34,954 bases of DNA from Planctomycetaceae bacterium (GCA_002724245.1 PBOG01000201.1:1-34954); one strand, 5' to 3'. Counted from the stretch's first letter, positions 1 through 9,006 are shown. The notes: generated by a model not told the origin, from the sequence alone. A program made the numbers and translations.

Positions 1-1971
1 GAGATTGGTTTTGATGTTGCTACCAATCCGATCACGAAGAATTTGACTGGTATTTCCTTGCGGGCGGCGCTGCGAAACATCCTGGGAGATTTGGAGCTGA
101 CCTATACGATCAAAGACGAAGTGCTCAGTATTACGACGCAGGAAAAGGCGGAAACTGAGTTGATTACTCGTGTTTATCCCGTCGGTGACCTTGTCGTTCC
201 CATTATGAGTGGCATGGGTGGCGGCATGGGTGGCGGCATGGGTGGCGGCATGGGTGGCGGCATGGGTGGCGGTGGTATGGGCGGTGGCGGTATGGGCGGT
301 GGCGGTATGGGCGGTGGCGGTATGGGCGGTGGTGGTATGGGCGGTGGTGGTATGGGCGGTGGCGGTGGCGGTATGGGTGGCGGTGGTGGTGGCATGTTCG
401 CTGTCGAAGAAGAGCTGTCACTGGGCACCAAGAAAGCCGTTGCTGCACCGATCAAACGCCCCAAGATCAAACGTAGTGCGACCGCGCAGGACGTGACTGC
501 AGAACCCGCAGAAGCAGCCCCGGTGAAGTTAGATCGTCAGCCGGGTGAGTCTTTGTCGGCTGCCTGGAACCGGTTTTTTACAGAACACGCTAACGGTAAT
601 GCTGCGGAACGACGCAAAGTGAATCGAATGGTGCGTGTTAATGTCCGCTTGGAAATGAACCATGCCGAGAGCTTGCTAGAGAAGGATCAAGAAAAAGAGG
701 CTCTGGCCAAGGTCCAGGAAGTAGTGCATGTGCTGCAGGCAGCGTTGCGTCATGGCTTCGCGCAACCATGGATGTACGAAGCGTTAGGATTGGCGATGCG
801 TACTGTGCAGGCGCCAGCCGAGGAGATCGAGCGGGCTATTATGTCGGCGGTGGATTTCAGTCGGTCGCCTGAGGACGTATTGTGGGTTGCTTCCTACCTG
901 GCGGCCAATGGATTCGATCAACGCGCGATTCAACTGTTTCAAGATGTCGCCGCGTCGCAGAACTTTCGCCCCGAACCGTATATACACGGTTTAGCGGCAG
1001 CGCAACGGCTGAACGATATCGAAGGTTTACGATGGGCTTGTGAAGGGATTCTCAGCCACGCCTGGCCTCGCGAGCATCGCGCGATCGAGAGAAAGGCCAA
1101 ACGCGTTGCCATGGCCACCCTCAAACAGTTGCGCGAGGATGGTCAACAGGAGCGAGCATCTCAGTTTGAAAGTGTGTTGAATCGCGCCTTGGTCCGCGAC
1201 TGTGTGGTGAAGGTGACTTGGACAGGTGATGCCGATATCGATGTCATGGTCGAGGAACCGGGCGGCACGATCTGCTCCTTGCGGAATCCACGCACGACCT
1301 CTGGTGGTGTAATTCTGGGTGATACCTCGGCACGTGCCGGTGTTACACCGGTCCGTGGTTACTCTGAGACCTACGTTTGCTCTAAGGCGTTTGCTGGGCA
1401 GTACCAGGTTTTCCTGCGGCGGATCTGGGGTAAGGTGACCGCTGGCAAGGTGACCATCGACATCTATACCAATTATCGCACCAAGGGACAGAATCACCTG
1501 CACCGGCAACTCGAAATTGGTGACAAGGATGCAATCGTGACGTTTGAGCTGGATAAAGGCCGCCGCGCTGAACCACTTGAAGAAGTGCAGTTGGCACGGG
1601 TCGTTCAGGATCAAGAGGCAGTAGGTCGTGCCATCGCTGCACAGATGTTGAGCAATCTTGACAATTCGCTGGCCTCAGAAGCGTATCAACGCGAGATGCG
1701 ACTGGCCAAACGAGATGGTCGTCTGCGCCGCGGCAGACCGCGTGGGCAGTCTGGTTTTCGCCCAGTACTGACAGTACTTCCCTCAGGTTCGATGTTCTTT
1801 ACTAGTGCTGTGATTTCGGCCGACCGACGGTACGTGCGGGTTACCCCGATGCCGATGTTCTCCTCGATTACCGACGTCTTCACGTTTAACTTTGCGAGTG
1901 GTGAACAACGTCGCGTTGACGACGATGATGACGAAGGCGGCGGTGGCGGCGGTGGCGGCGGTGGCCAGTAA
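1..1971 (+). CDS. STN-like, Met-Gly-repeat protein with C-terminal beta domain (5' partial)
   Basis: The frame is open to the first base of the window, so the true start lies outside; a TTG at 43 is internal. The visible part is 656 residues. Residues ~1-50 resemble the short secretin/TonB N-terminal (STN-like) fold common in planctomycete proteins (ISLRAALRNIL, then LELTYTIKDEVLSITT). Residues ~71-131 are a Met-Gly repeat (GGM/GGGM units). Residues ~150-400 are mostly helical and TPR-like. Residues ~402-520 look like a beta-sandwich resembling DUF2135/YfaP-type domains (VKVTWTGDADIDVMVEEPGG). The C-terminus is an Asp run followed by a Gly run. Export cannot be judged because the N-terminus is missing. 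A role as a cell-envelope or surface protein is inference. Stop at 1969-1971; the next gene starts 23 bases on. Confidence 0.75.
   Translation, partial: EIGFDVATNPITKNLTGISLRAALRNILGDLELTYTIKDEVLSITTQEKAETELITRVYPVGDLVVPIMSGMGGGMGGGMGGGMGGGMGGGGMGGGGMGGGGMGGGGMGGGGMGGGGMGGGGGGMGGGGGGMFAVEEELSLGTKKAVAAPIKRPKIKRSATAQDVTAEPAEAAPVKLDRQPGESLSAAWNRFFTEHANGNAAERRKVNRMVRVNVRLEMNHAESLLEKDQEKEALAKVQEVVHVLQAALRHGFAQPWMYEALGLAMRTVQAPAEEIERAIMSAVDFSRSPEDVLWVASYLAANGFDQRAIQLFQDVAASQNFRPEPYIHGLAAAQRLNDIEGLRWACEGILSHAWPREHRAIERKAKRVAMATLKQLREDGQQERASQFESVLNRALVRDCVVKVTWTGDADIDVMVEEPGGTICSLRNPRTTSGGVILGDTSARAGVTPVRGYSETYVCSKAFAGQYQVFLRRIWGKVTAGKVTIDIYTNYRTKGQNHLHRQLEIGDKDAIVTFELDKGRRAEPLEEVQLARVVQDQEAVGRAIAAQMLSNLDNSLASEAYQREMRLAKRDGRLRRGRPRGQSGFRPVLTVLPSGSMFFTSAVISADRRYVRVTPMPMFSSITDVFTFNFASGEQRRVDDDDDEGGGGGGGGGGQ
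211..393 (+). repeat. In-frame Met-Gly coding tandem repeat
   Basis: About five 12-base units (GGC ATG GGT GGC) are followed by about seven units of 15-21 bases (GGT ATG GGC GGT GGY, with extra Gly codons at the end). All units are multiples of three, so gain or loss of units keeps the frame. The near-identity of units at the DNA level suggests expansion by slippage. Confidence 0.9.
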
Positions 1972-1993
1972 CTTGCACTGCGTTTGAGGATTT

Positions 1994-2395
1994 ATGAACA
2001 CGCAACCATACGACCCCCGTTTCTTACAGGGGGTCGTTTTTTTTAATGACTGTGAATTCTTCGAAGCCCACGAATCCTGGGAGGAGTTGTGGGCGGATGA
2101 CCAGAGTCCCTCGCGCACTTTTTACCAGGGGTTAATTCAGGTCGCGGTGTGCCTCCACCATTTTGGAAATGGGAATATTCGCGGGGCCCGTAAGCTCTAC
2201 CACAGTAGCCGCAAATACCTTGAACCCTATCGACCGTTTCGCGAAGGGGTCGATCTGGAGAAGTTGTTGAGGGAGTTCGAGGATTGCTGTCGTGAAATAA
2301 TCGCTGCGGAAGAGGAGTTCCCGGATCTCGAAATCGATCCAGAGCGGATTCCTGAGATTCACTTACAGCCTGCGGCGGATGGAGAGGCGGGCTAA
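1994..2395 (+). CDS. DUF309 family protein
   Basis: 133 residues matching the DUF309 pattern: FLQGVVFFNDCEFFEAHESWEELW near residues 10-33, then FYQGLIQVAVCLHHFGNGN with GARKLY following. DUF309 proteins are small, all-helical, cytoplasmic and of unknown biochemical function. The start at 1994 is preceded by GAGGA (1986-1990) at a short 3-base spacing. The family's conserved block begins within the first ten residues, so a later start is unlikely. The first codons contain a terminator-shaped hairpin (2011-2044). The acidic C-terminal tail is poorly conserved in appearance. Confidence 0.88.
   Translation: MNTQPYDPRFLQGVVFFNDCEFFEAHESWEELWADDQSPSRTFYQGLIQVAVCLHHFGNGNIRGARKLYHSSRKYLEPYRPFREGVDLEKLLREFEDCCREIIAAEEEFPDLEIDPERIPEIHLQPAADGEAG
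2011..2044 (+). terminator. Intrinsic-terminator-like hairpin inside the DUF309 coding start
   Basis: A perfect 8-bp stem (CGACCCCC 2011-2018 with GGGGGTCG 2029-2036) encloses a 10-base loop and is followed at once by eight T residues (2037-2044). It lies 40 bases after the stop of the upstream gene but within codons 6-17 of the DUF309 gene. It may end transcripts of the upstream gene or attenuate the DUF309 gene. Confidence 0.75.
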
Positions 2396-2618
2396 CGTGG
2401 CACGCCGAAAACAGCGTGGCCTGGTTGCTGGGTGAGGCTGCTACCGCTGGGCGTTGTCGCGACGTATTATGGTCTGCTCGTTGGTAAGAGTCAGGCGGGA
2501 TTCGCACGGATTTCGCGTGGCGCGGTCTGTGGCGCGTGGTACCTGGGAAGGCCGCCACCTGCCGCAAGCGACTGCGTAGCTCATTGTTGGCCACGTGCTA
2601 ATCAGGTAGTGAACAACC

Positions 2619-3578
2619 ATGAAGATAGTCATTTATGATCCTGTCGGTTTTGACGAGTCGCAGATTGCTTCCATTCGCAGTGCGGCAGGCGCTAACGAGG
2701 TCGTGGTCAGTAGTAAAGAACAGCTTGCTACCGAATTGGAGCAGGCTGAGATTTTTTTCGGGTTTCATCCTCCCGAGGTCTTTCAACACGCGCCGCACTT
2801 GCGTTGGATTCAAGTAACGTCTGCGGGGTTGGACCAAATTCTAGTACCGGAACTGGTCAAGCGAGACCTGTTGATTAGCAACGCAAGTGGGGTTTACGCT
2901 CCACAAGTTGCGGAACAAGCCTGGTGTTTAACGCTGGCTATCGCGGGGCGCGTACCTCACTATTGGGAAGAGCAGAAACAGCACAATTGGCAAGCGGTCG
3001 ATCGGATTGACCTCGATGGAAGTACGGTGGGCGTAATTGGCTTAGGCGGAATTGGGCGCAGGTATTCGCGGGTGGCTGCGGCTTTTGGGATGCGTGTTCT
3101 GGCAGTGGATTTACACCAGCCTCCTAAACCCGAGTCGGTCGCAGAATTGTGGTCGATCGATGAGATCGACCAGTTGCTGGAGCAATCGGATTTTGTGCTC
3201 GTCTCTTGTCCCTATACGAGCGAGACACACCACCTTATCAATGCCGATCGTTTCTCACACATGAAGTCTAACGCTGTGCTGGTGAATATCGCTCGCGGTA
3301 GCATTGTGGATGAACACGCGCTCGTAGACGCGCTTCAGAGTGGCAGCATTGCCGCGGCCGGGATTGATGTTTGCGAGCAGGAGCCACTACCACCGGAAAG
3401 CAATCTCTGGGAGGTTCCCAATCTGGTCATCAGTCCGCACTGTGCGGGACTATCGCCACAGCGAATGCAGCAAATGGCGGATTTTTTCATCGAGAACCTG
3501 GGCAGGTATGTTGCCGGCCAGCCGTTGATGAATCTGGTTGACCAGCAACTGGGCTACCCGGTACCTGCTCAAGTGTGA
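2619..3578 (+). CDS. D-2-hydroxyacid dehydrogenase (NAD-dependent)
   Basis: 319 residues, normal length for the family, which interconverts 2-oxo acids and D-2-hydroxy acids with NAD(P)H in the cytoplasm. The nucleotide-binding site is GLGGIG at 141-146 with an acidic residue (Asp164) at the end of the next strand. The catalytic triad is visible: Arg226 in NIARGSIVDE, Glu255 in CEQEP and His274 in ISPHCAG. The substrate-side domain is residues 1-~100. The His-containing motif is followed by AGLSP, as in GhrA/SerA-like members; the substrate cannot be told from sequence. It starts 223 bases after the DUF309 gene, with a weak AGGT ribosome site, and is probably transcribed separately. Confidence 0.9.
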   Translation: MKIVIYDPVGFDESQIASIRSAAGANEVVVSSKEQLATELEQAEIFFGFHPPEVFQHAPHLRWIQVTSAGLDQILVPELVKRDLLISNASGVYAPQVAEQAWCLTLAIAGRVPHYWEEQKQHNWQAVDRIDLDGSTVGVIGLGGIGRRYSRVAAAFGMRVLAVDLHQPPKPESVAELWSIDEIDQLLEQSDFVLVSCPYTSETHHLINADRFSHMKSNAVLVNIARGSIVDEHALVDALQSGSIAAAGIDVCEQEPLPPESNLWEVPNLVISPHCAGLSPQRMQQMADFFIENLGRYVAGQPLMNLVDQQLGYPVPAQV

Positions 3579-3853
3579 TGCTGCCCCGAGTTGCAGTCGG
3601 TGTGTCGTCGTTCGTGCGGGGGCTGCAGGGCAGTGACTTTCCTGTGTGGACTCCGTCGTTAACATCGAGCCGGCAGGTGCAATCATCAGGACCGCGGTTG
3701 TGGCCGAGACCGTAGCGATGGCCCTAAGTCTTTTTAGATATGGCATTTACGGTTAGCGATGTTGGCTTGAATGAAGGCCCTTTGATGTGTATGATGCTGA
3801 TGGATGAGCGACTTTGCGCCTTGGAATTCCCACCCCCCAAGAAAGACCCATGC

Positions 3854-3857
3854 GAGG
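3854..3857 (+). promoter_or_regulatory. Ribosome binding site deciding the start at 3865
   Basis: GAGG lies 7 bases before the ATG at 3865. The in-frame alternatives (TTG at 3814, ATG at 3850) lack a comparable site, and 3865 puts the signal peptide at the N-terminus. Confidence 0.6.
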
Positions 3858-3864
3858 TGTTTTG

Positions 3865-5502
3865 ATGCGGAATGACTGCATCGGGAAAGGTTGTCGAGCC
3901 CTTTGGCTGGCCCTGCTGACTCTGCCAATCCTGCAGGGATCAGGCCAGACAGCAGAGTTATTGGGCCCCGAGATTACCATTGCGGAAGTGGTGGATCACT
4001 ACCTGGGAGCCAAACTAGCTAGTGCGGGTATTTCTCCGGCGGCGGTGGCGGCACCTGCAACACTGGTCCGCCGGATCACCTTGGACCTGGTGGGGCGGCC
4101 GCCGACGGTTCATGAATCCAGGGAGTTCATTGCTTCCACCAGCCAGCAGCGGCGGGCCGAGCTGCTCGATCGATTGTTTGCCGATCCTGGTTTTGTACGT
4201 CATCAAGCGAATGAGTTTGACCACATGTTGATGGCCGGGGGCGAGAGTATTCGCGAATACCTGTTGCAGGCGTTTGGCGACAATCGGCACTGGGATGAGA
4301 TATTTCGCGAATTGCTGCTGGGGCGTGATGATGACGCCCAACAGACTGGGGCGTTACGGTTTGTCAAGACTCGGGTATCCGACTTGGACAAGTTGACGAA
4401 CCAGGCGAGTGTGGTGTTTTTTGGAGTGAATATCAGCTGTGCCAAGTGTCACGACCATCCGCATGTCTCTGAATGGACACAGGACCATTTCTACGGCATG
4501 AAGTCGTTTTTCAACCGTACCTTTGACAATGGCGGGTTGCTTGGGGAACGCGAATACGGGTTGGTCAAATTCAAGACCAACTTCGGCGAGTCGCGTCAGG
4601 CATCGCTGATGTTTCTCAACGGTACGGTACTTGAAGAGCCTGCGTCCAAGGATCCGACGGGTGAGGAACAGAAGGCCGAAAAAGCGAAACTGGAAGAGCT
4701 CAAGAAAAAGAAACAGCCGCCGCCAGCTCCGGCGTTCAGTCGTCGAGCCCAACTGGTGGAGGTGGCCTTACAGGCCAAGGAGGACAACTACTTCGCGCGG
4801 GCTATTGTGAACAAGATCTGGCATCGTTTGTTTGGGGTTGGTCTGGTTGTACCGATCGACCAGATGCACCCTGAGAATCCACCGAGCCACCCGCAACTGA
4901 TTGCCTGGCTGGCACGCGATCTCGTATCACATAAGTACGACTTGAAACGTTTGATGCGAGGCCTGCAGATGAGCCAGGCGTATGCCCGCAGTAGCCGGCA
5001 CGACGGTGAGCAACGCCCGGATGCCCGGCTGTTCGCAACGGCTGCACTGCGTCCCTTGAGTCGCTATCAATATGCTACAACCTTGCGGATGGGCAGTATG
5101 AATCCCGATCGATTTGTCGCATCAGACAAGATCGAGGAACTGCAGAAACAAATTGAGTCTCAGGAAAACGCCGCCCGTGGTTTTGCGAGTCAGATCGAGC
5201 AGCCTTATGACGGTTTTCAGATCGGTGTAACGGAAGCACTCTTGATGAATAACGCCGAGCAGGTCGAGAAGGAGTTTCTCAGTGATTCGGGCGATTCACT
5301 CGTAGGGAAGTTGAAGGCAATTGAAGATTCGCGTGAACTGGTTGAGGTGGCGGTTTGGACGGTCCTCAATCGACCACCGGATGAGCAGGAAATCAAGTCG
5401 TTTGAAGCATACCTGGCGCGTCGTGTGGATCGTAAGCTGGATTCGTGCCGGCAATTGGTCTGGGCGCTTTTGACGAGTAGTGAATGTCGGTTTAATTATT
5501 AA
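3865..5502 (+). CDS. Short DUF1549/DUF1553 protein without the N-terminal cytochrome domain
   Basis: 545 residues from the preferred ATG. A signal peptide is likely (RALWLALLTLPILQGSG at ~11-27), so export is expected. Residues ~38-245 match DUF1549, with LVRRITLDLVGRPPTVHE and a CxxCH motif (CAKCHDHPH, 192-200). Residues ~300-530 match DUF1553 (RAIVNKIWHRLFGVGL, then HPQLIAWLARDL and LKRLMRGLQMSQAYARSS). Between them lies a Lys/Glu-rich linker (EEQKAEKAKLEELKKKK). It lacks the PSCyt1 domain of the ~985-residue relatives in this window and is much shorter. A DUF1501 gene follows 73 bases later, the usual partner order. Function is unproven; the CxxCH suggests haem c or metal binding. Confidence 0.9.
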   Translation: MRNDCIGKGCRALWLALLTLPILQGSGQTAELLGPEITIAEVVDHYLGAKLASAGISPAAVAAPATLVRRITLDLVGRPPTVHESREFIASTSQQRRAELLDRLFADPGFVRHQANEFDHMLMAGGESIREYLLQAFGDNRHWDEIFRELLLGRDDDAQQTGALRFVKTRVSDLDKLTNQASVVFFGVNISCAKCHDHPHVSEWTQDHFYGMKSFFNRTFDNGGLLGEREYGLVKFKTNFGESRQASLMFLNGTVLEEPASKDPTGEEQKAEKAKLEELKKKKQPPPAPAFSRRAQLVEVALQAKEDNYFARAIVNKIWHRLFGVGLVVPIDQMHPENPPSHPQLIAWLARDLVSHKYDLKRLMRGLQMSQAYARSSRHDGEQRPDARLFATAALRPLSRYQYATTLRMGSMNPDRFVASDKIEELQKQIESQENAARGFASQIEQPYDGFQIGVTEALLMNNAEQVEKEFLSDSGDSLVGKLKAIEDSRELVEVAVWTVLNRPPDEQEIKSFEAYLARRVDRKLDSCRQLVWALLTSSECRFNY

Positions 5503-5575
5503 TCGTCAGGCCAGACGGACTCGTGTTGGCCGATGACAAGAATAAGAAACAAACTGCTTTTTCGGGAGCGATGTT

Positions 5576-6889
5576 ATGGCCCGTAGACGAGGCAACGGTT
5601 TTTGCGGATCTACCGAGCATCTGGTCAATCGGCGTGCTTTTCTCGGCGGTACCGCGTTGGCAACTGCCGGGCTGGCGTCTGATATGACAAGCTTGGATGT
5701 GCTGCGCACTCCGGCTCTGGCGAATCAGCTGCGGCGCCGTGGCAAACGGGTGATCCTGCTTTGGCTGGCAGGGGGAGCAAGTCAACTGGAAACATGGGAC
5801 CCGAAACCGAATCGTCCCACAGGTGGTCCATTTGGGGCCATTTCGACCAACCTGGAAGGGGTCCGAATTTCCGAGTTGCTGCCAAAGATGGCACAGCGAT
5901 TGGAACACACCGCAATTATCCGTTCGTTGAACACGAAGGATGGGTCGCACGGTAGTGCGGCACGGATGATGCATTTGGGCCGCCGGGATGAGCCCAATGT
6001 CACCTATCCCGATTTAGGGGCGGTCTGTGCACGTGAATTAGGCCAGGCTGACAGTAAGGTGCCGGATTACGTTTCATTTTACACGGCGACCGAAGGGCGC
6101 GGAAACGCCCTGGGGCAGTCTGGATTCCTGGGCGCCCGATATATGCCGATGTTCTTGACGACGAACACCAAGCCTGAAAATCTCTCTCGATTGGAGACAA
6201 TTTCGGATCTCGACCATCGGGAACGGATGGATCTGCGCGCATTGATCAGCCAGCGTTTTGCTGCCGGCCGTGACTCGAACACCTTGGACAGCCACAACGA
6301 GGCGTATGCGCGGGTGCGGGGATTGATGGCGAGTGAAGAGCTGTTTGATGTCTCGGGTGAACCGCAGTGGATTCGTGATCGATACGGACCGTCGTTGTTT
6401 GGGAGACAGGCTTTGGTGGCACGTCGCCTGGTGGAAGCAGGGACTCCGTTTGTCAAGGTTTCGCGCGCCTGGTGGGACAGCCATGGGCAGAATTTTGAAA
6501 CCCACCTGGAGTTGGTTAGCGAGTTGGATCATGTCATGTCCACATTGCTTGACGACCTCAAGTCGCGGGGAATGTTAGAGGATACTTTGGTGATTACGCT
6601 CGCCGAATTCGGCCGCACACCCAACATTAACCCGAGTCTGGGGCGAGATCATTTCGCCCGTGCCTGGAGCGCTTCCTTGACTGGTTGTGGAGTCAAGGGC
6701 GGGACGGTGTATGGTGAAACGGATGCCGATGGACAACATGTCAAGGATGGCGAGATTGGAGCGGGTGAGCTGTTTGCCACGATTTACCAGGCGCTCGGCA
6801 TCGATCACCAACACGAGTATTTTGTCGGGGCGCGGCCATTACCATTGACGAATCCGGGCATCGAACCGGTTTCCGAAGTGTTAGCGTAG
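5576..6889 (+). CDS. DUF1501 family protein, Tat-type leader
   Basis: 437 residues. A twin-arginine-like leader is visible (NRRAFLGGTALATAGLA, ~18-34), so folded export by Tat is expected. DUF1501 proteins have an alkaline phosphatase/sulfatase-like fold. Motifs seen: VILLWLAGGASQLETWDPKP near 58-77, HGSAARMMHLGRR, LVARRLVEAGTPFVKVS and LAEFGRTPNINPSLGRDH near 345-362. The start ATG at 5576 has GGAG (5564-5567) ahead; the ATG at 5571 is out of frame. It is the second gene of the 3865-8799 run. Catalytic activity is not established for the family. Confidence 0.9.
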   Translation: MARRRGNGFCGSTEHLVNRRAFLGGTALATAGLASDMTSLDVLRTPALANQLRRRGKRVILLWLAGGASQLETWDPKPNRPTGGPFGAISTNLEGVRISELLPKMAQRLEHTAIIRSLNTKDGSHGSAARMMHLGRRDEPNVTYPDLGAVCARELGQADSKVPDYVSFYTATEGRGNALGQSGFLGARYMPMFLTTNTKPENLSRLETISDLDHRERMDLRALISQRFAAGRDSNTLDSHNEAYARVRGLMASEELFDVSGEPQWIRDRYGPSLFGRQALVARRLVEAGTPFVKVSRAWWDSHGQNFETHLELVSELDHVMSTLLDDLKSRGMLEDTLVITLAEFGRTPNINPSLGRDHFARAWSASLTGCGVKGGTVYGETDADGQHVKDGEIGAGELFATIYQALGIDHQHEYFVGARPLPLTNPGIEPVSEVLA

Positions 6890-7079
6890 TCTGTGTATCT
6901 CAGGATGTTTTGTTATCTGTTTGAACCCGGTTGCCTGTTTGGAATCGCTTGGAAGTCACTGCTCCAGCAGGATACAAGTTCCTAGATAGGACCAGTAGCT
7001 CATCGTTTAGTGAACCGAGGGTTTTCGAACGAGTGTCTGCTAAGCAGCGTTGTTCTGATTTCATTTGAGAGGATGATCC

Positions 7080-8081
7080 ATGTCGGATCCCGCAAAGTTG
7101 AAAGTCGTCAAGCAAGTTGATCGCCCCGACATTCTGTTTTCGATTGCCCGCCTGCCGGAATCGACGCAGTTGTATGTAGGGAGCAGTGACCAGCGTGTCT
7201 ACTCATTCGACGCCTTCGATGAAAAATCGAAACCGCAGGCGTTTGTCGGCCATCGCAGCTACGTCAGCGGGCTGGTTCTGACAGACAGCGGACAGTTGGT
7301 CTCGGGGGGCTATGACGGCCGGTTGATATGGTGGAACCGGGAGTCCCGTGATCAGGTGCGTTCACTCACTGCCCACCAGAAGTGGATTCGACGCGTTGAC
7401 GTGACTCCTGATGGGCGCACGGTGGTTACAGTGGCAGACGACATGGTGTGCCGCTTGTGGGATGCCGAGAGTGGAAAATTGCTACGGGAATTGCGAGGTC
7501 ACAAACCGCAGACACCACACCATTTCCCCTCCATGTTGTTCTGTACAGGGATTTCATCAGATGGCAAGCTCCTGGCGACAGCTGACAAGGTGGGGCACAT
7601 TGTGGTATGGGAAATTTCCAGTGGCAAAAAGCTGAAAGAACTTGATGCGCCGAAGATGTATACCTGGGATCCGAAGCAACGCATCCACTCAATCGGTGGA
7701 ATTCGCAGCTTGGCATTTTCTGCGGACAGCCGTTTACTGGCTGTCGGCGGCATCGGGCAAATTGGAAATATTGATCATCTCGGCGCGCTGGCACGACTCG
7801 AGGTCTTCGATTGGCAGAAGGGCGAGCGAACGCACGAATTTCCTGGTGACAAGTTCAAGGGGTTGTTTGAACGGCTGATCTTCCATCCCCAGGGGAAGTG
7901 GTTGCTCGGGGCAGGTGGTGACCACAATGGTTTCATCAAGTTTATTGACCTCGACTCGAAAAAAGTCATACGGCAGGAAAAAGCTCCCATGCATATCCAC
8001 GATCTGGTTGTGGATGAAAATTACAACCGGATTTACGCGGCTGGGCACGGCAAGGTCGTGGTCTGGGAAATGGACGGGTAG
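7080..8081 (+). CDS. WD40-repeat beta-propeller protein, apparently cytoplasmic
   Basis: 333 residues with about six to seven WD40 blades, the length of a single propeller. Clear repeats include GHRSYVSGLVLTDSGQLVSGG...GRLIWWN, AHQKWIRRVDVTPDGRTVVTVA...VCRLWD and GISSDGKLLATADKVGHIVVWE. No signal peptide or membrane segment is seen at the N-terminus (MSDPAKLKVVKQ), although its neighbours are exported. A strong ribosome site, GAGAGGA, sits just before the start. It is 190 bases after the DUF1501 gene. WD40 genes often accompany DUF1549/DUF1501 genes in Planctomycetes, usually as fusions or exported forms. The role here is probably scaffolding or sensing (inference). Confidence 0.88.
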   Translation: MSDPAKLKVVKQVDRPDILFSIARLPESTQLYVGSSDQRVYSFDAFDEKSKPQAFVGHRSYVSGLVLTDSGQLVSGGYDGRLIWWNRESRDQVRSLTAHQKWIRRVDVTPDGRTVVTVADDMVCRLWDAESGKLLRELRGHKPQTPHHFPSMLFCTGISSDGKLLATADKVGHIVVWEISSGKKLKELDAPKMYTWDPKQRIHSIGGIRSLAFSADSRLLAVGGIGQIGNIDHLGALARLEVFDWQKGERTHEFPGDKFKGLFERLIFHPQGKWLLGAGGDHNGFIKFIDLDSKKVIRQEKAPMHIHDLVVDENYNRIYAAGHGKVVVWEMDG

Positions 8082-8185
8082 ACCGGTTCAGCCAATTGGT
8101 GTGGCGGCTACCCGGGCAGGGTCGGGTCATCAAGGGACTTGCGATTGTGGCGCATCGATCTCGACGTGGCTTCAGCGTGCGCCAT

Positions 8186-8190
8186 GGAGG
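8186..8190 (+). promoter_or_regulatory. Ribosome binding site deciding the start at 8200
   Basis: GGAGG lies 9 bases before the ATG at 8200. The frame stays open far upstream (to 7915) inside the WD40 gene, so this site is what fixes the start. A second candidate is the ATG at 8248. Confidence 0.6.
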
Positions 8191-8199
8191 AAGACCAGC

Positions 8200-8799
8200 A
8201 TGGTTTCATTTGCTCAAGGGTTGCCAGTGAGGGCAAGTCGCATCGTAATGGCCAGACTTGCTGTCACAGTGCTTGTGTGCTTGTGGGCTGTCACCTGGCA
8301 GCGAGGTATTGCCCAGACAGCGTCTGTGCCTCCCGAGCCACCGCCGCAGCAGAGCTCAGCCGTCGCTATCGCGCAGACCCAGGCTGATCTATTGCATCAG
8401 ACATTAACTGCAACTCTCAGCGTCATTCATCGATCTTATTTCAAAGATGGGGATACTTTGCCGGTCCCCTCGCGTGCCTTGGAAGGTGTCTTTTATCGTC
8501 TGAAACGTAACGCAAATATTGAGGCCCGCTGGATGGCTGTGAATACGCCGGCGATGAGCCTGCAACACAAGCCACGCAGCGCGTTTGAGAAACGTGCCGC
8601 GACCGCCTTGGCCCGCGGCCAACGGACTTTTGTTCAGGTCGACCAGGGGCATTTGCACCGCGCGGGAGCTATCACCCTATTTAGTTCCTGCCTCAAGTGT
8701 CACTCGCCCGCCGCGCCTGGAAAGAAACGCAATCCGGTCGCTGCGCTGGTGATCAGCGTTCCGCTACCCGAATTTCGTCGCGAGCCTGTACAACGCTAG
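8200..8799 (+). CDS. Small exported c-type haem protein, DUF3365/Tll0287-like
   Basis: 199 residues. A hydrophobic leader (MARLAVTVLVCLWAVTW, ~18-34) is followed by a Pro/Gln-rich stretch (~44-52), consistent with Sec export. The remainder is compact. A single haem c motif, CLKCH (164-168), lies near the C-terminus, preceded by FSS and followed by SPAAPGKK. Placement of the haem motif late in a ~200-residue protein, after a helical region with VFYRLKRNANIEARW, resembles DUF3365/Tll0287-like haem domains; that assignment is tentative. It is the last gene of the run from 3865, 118 bases after the WD40 gene. It is plausibly the electron carrier or redox sensor of that module (inference). Confidence 0.7.
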   Translation: MVSFAQGLPVRASRIVMARLAVTVLVCLWAVTWQRGIAQTASVPPEPPPQQSSAVAIAQTQADLLHQTLTATLSVIHRSYFKDGDTLPVPSRALEGVFYRLKRNANIEARWMAVNTPAMSLQHKPRSAFEKRAATALARGQRTFVQVDQGHLHRAGAITLFSSCLKCHSPAAPGKKRNPVAALVISVPLPEFRREPVQR

Positions 8800-9006
8800 T
8801 TCGATGAATCACGTTCGGGGGGGGCAGCGCTACTGACACAACGATGGTGTTGTGGAACTGGACGTGAATTGGCTCAGCGGGTGCGCAACCTCGGTTGAAC
8901 AGGGATCGAGTCAGAGAGTACGATTGCCCCAGGCCAGAGTGTGCCGCCCTGTACGAGACCCCCTGGTTGTTTTCAGTTTGCGGGTTGTCTGTGGAGCGAT
9001 TAGCCA

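Noticed and set aside
174-470. Minus-strand open frame encoding Pro/Ile repeats, and similar frames over the same region
   Set aside because: It is the complement of the Met-Gly coding repeat, so the repeat keeps other frames open. No ribosome site or conserved protein.
1027-1614. 195-residue minus-strand open frame
   Set aside because: It lies within the first gene, with no signal, motif or ribosome site.
7915-8199. Upstream extension of the haem protein frame into the WD40 gene
   Set aside because: It overlaps a well-supported gene. A GGAGG site at 8186-8190 and the hydrophobic leader place the start at 8200.
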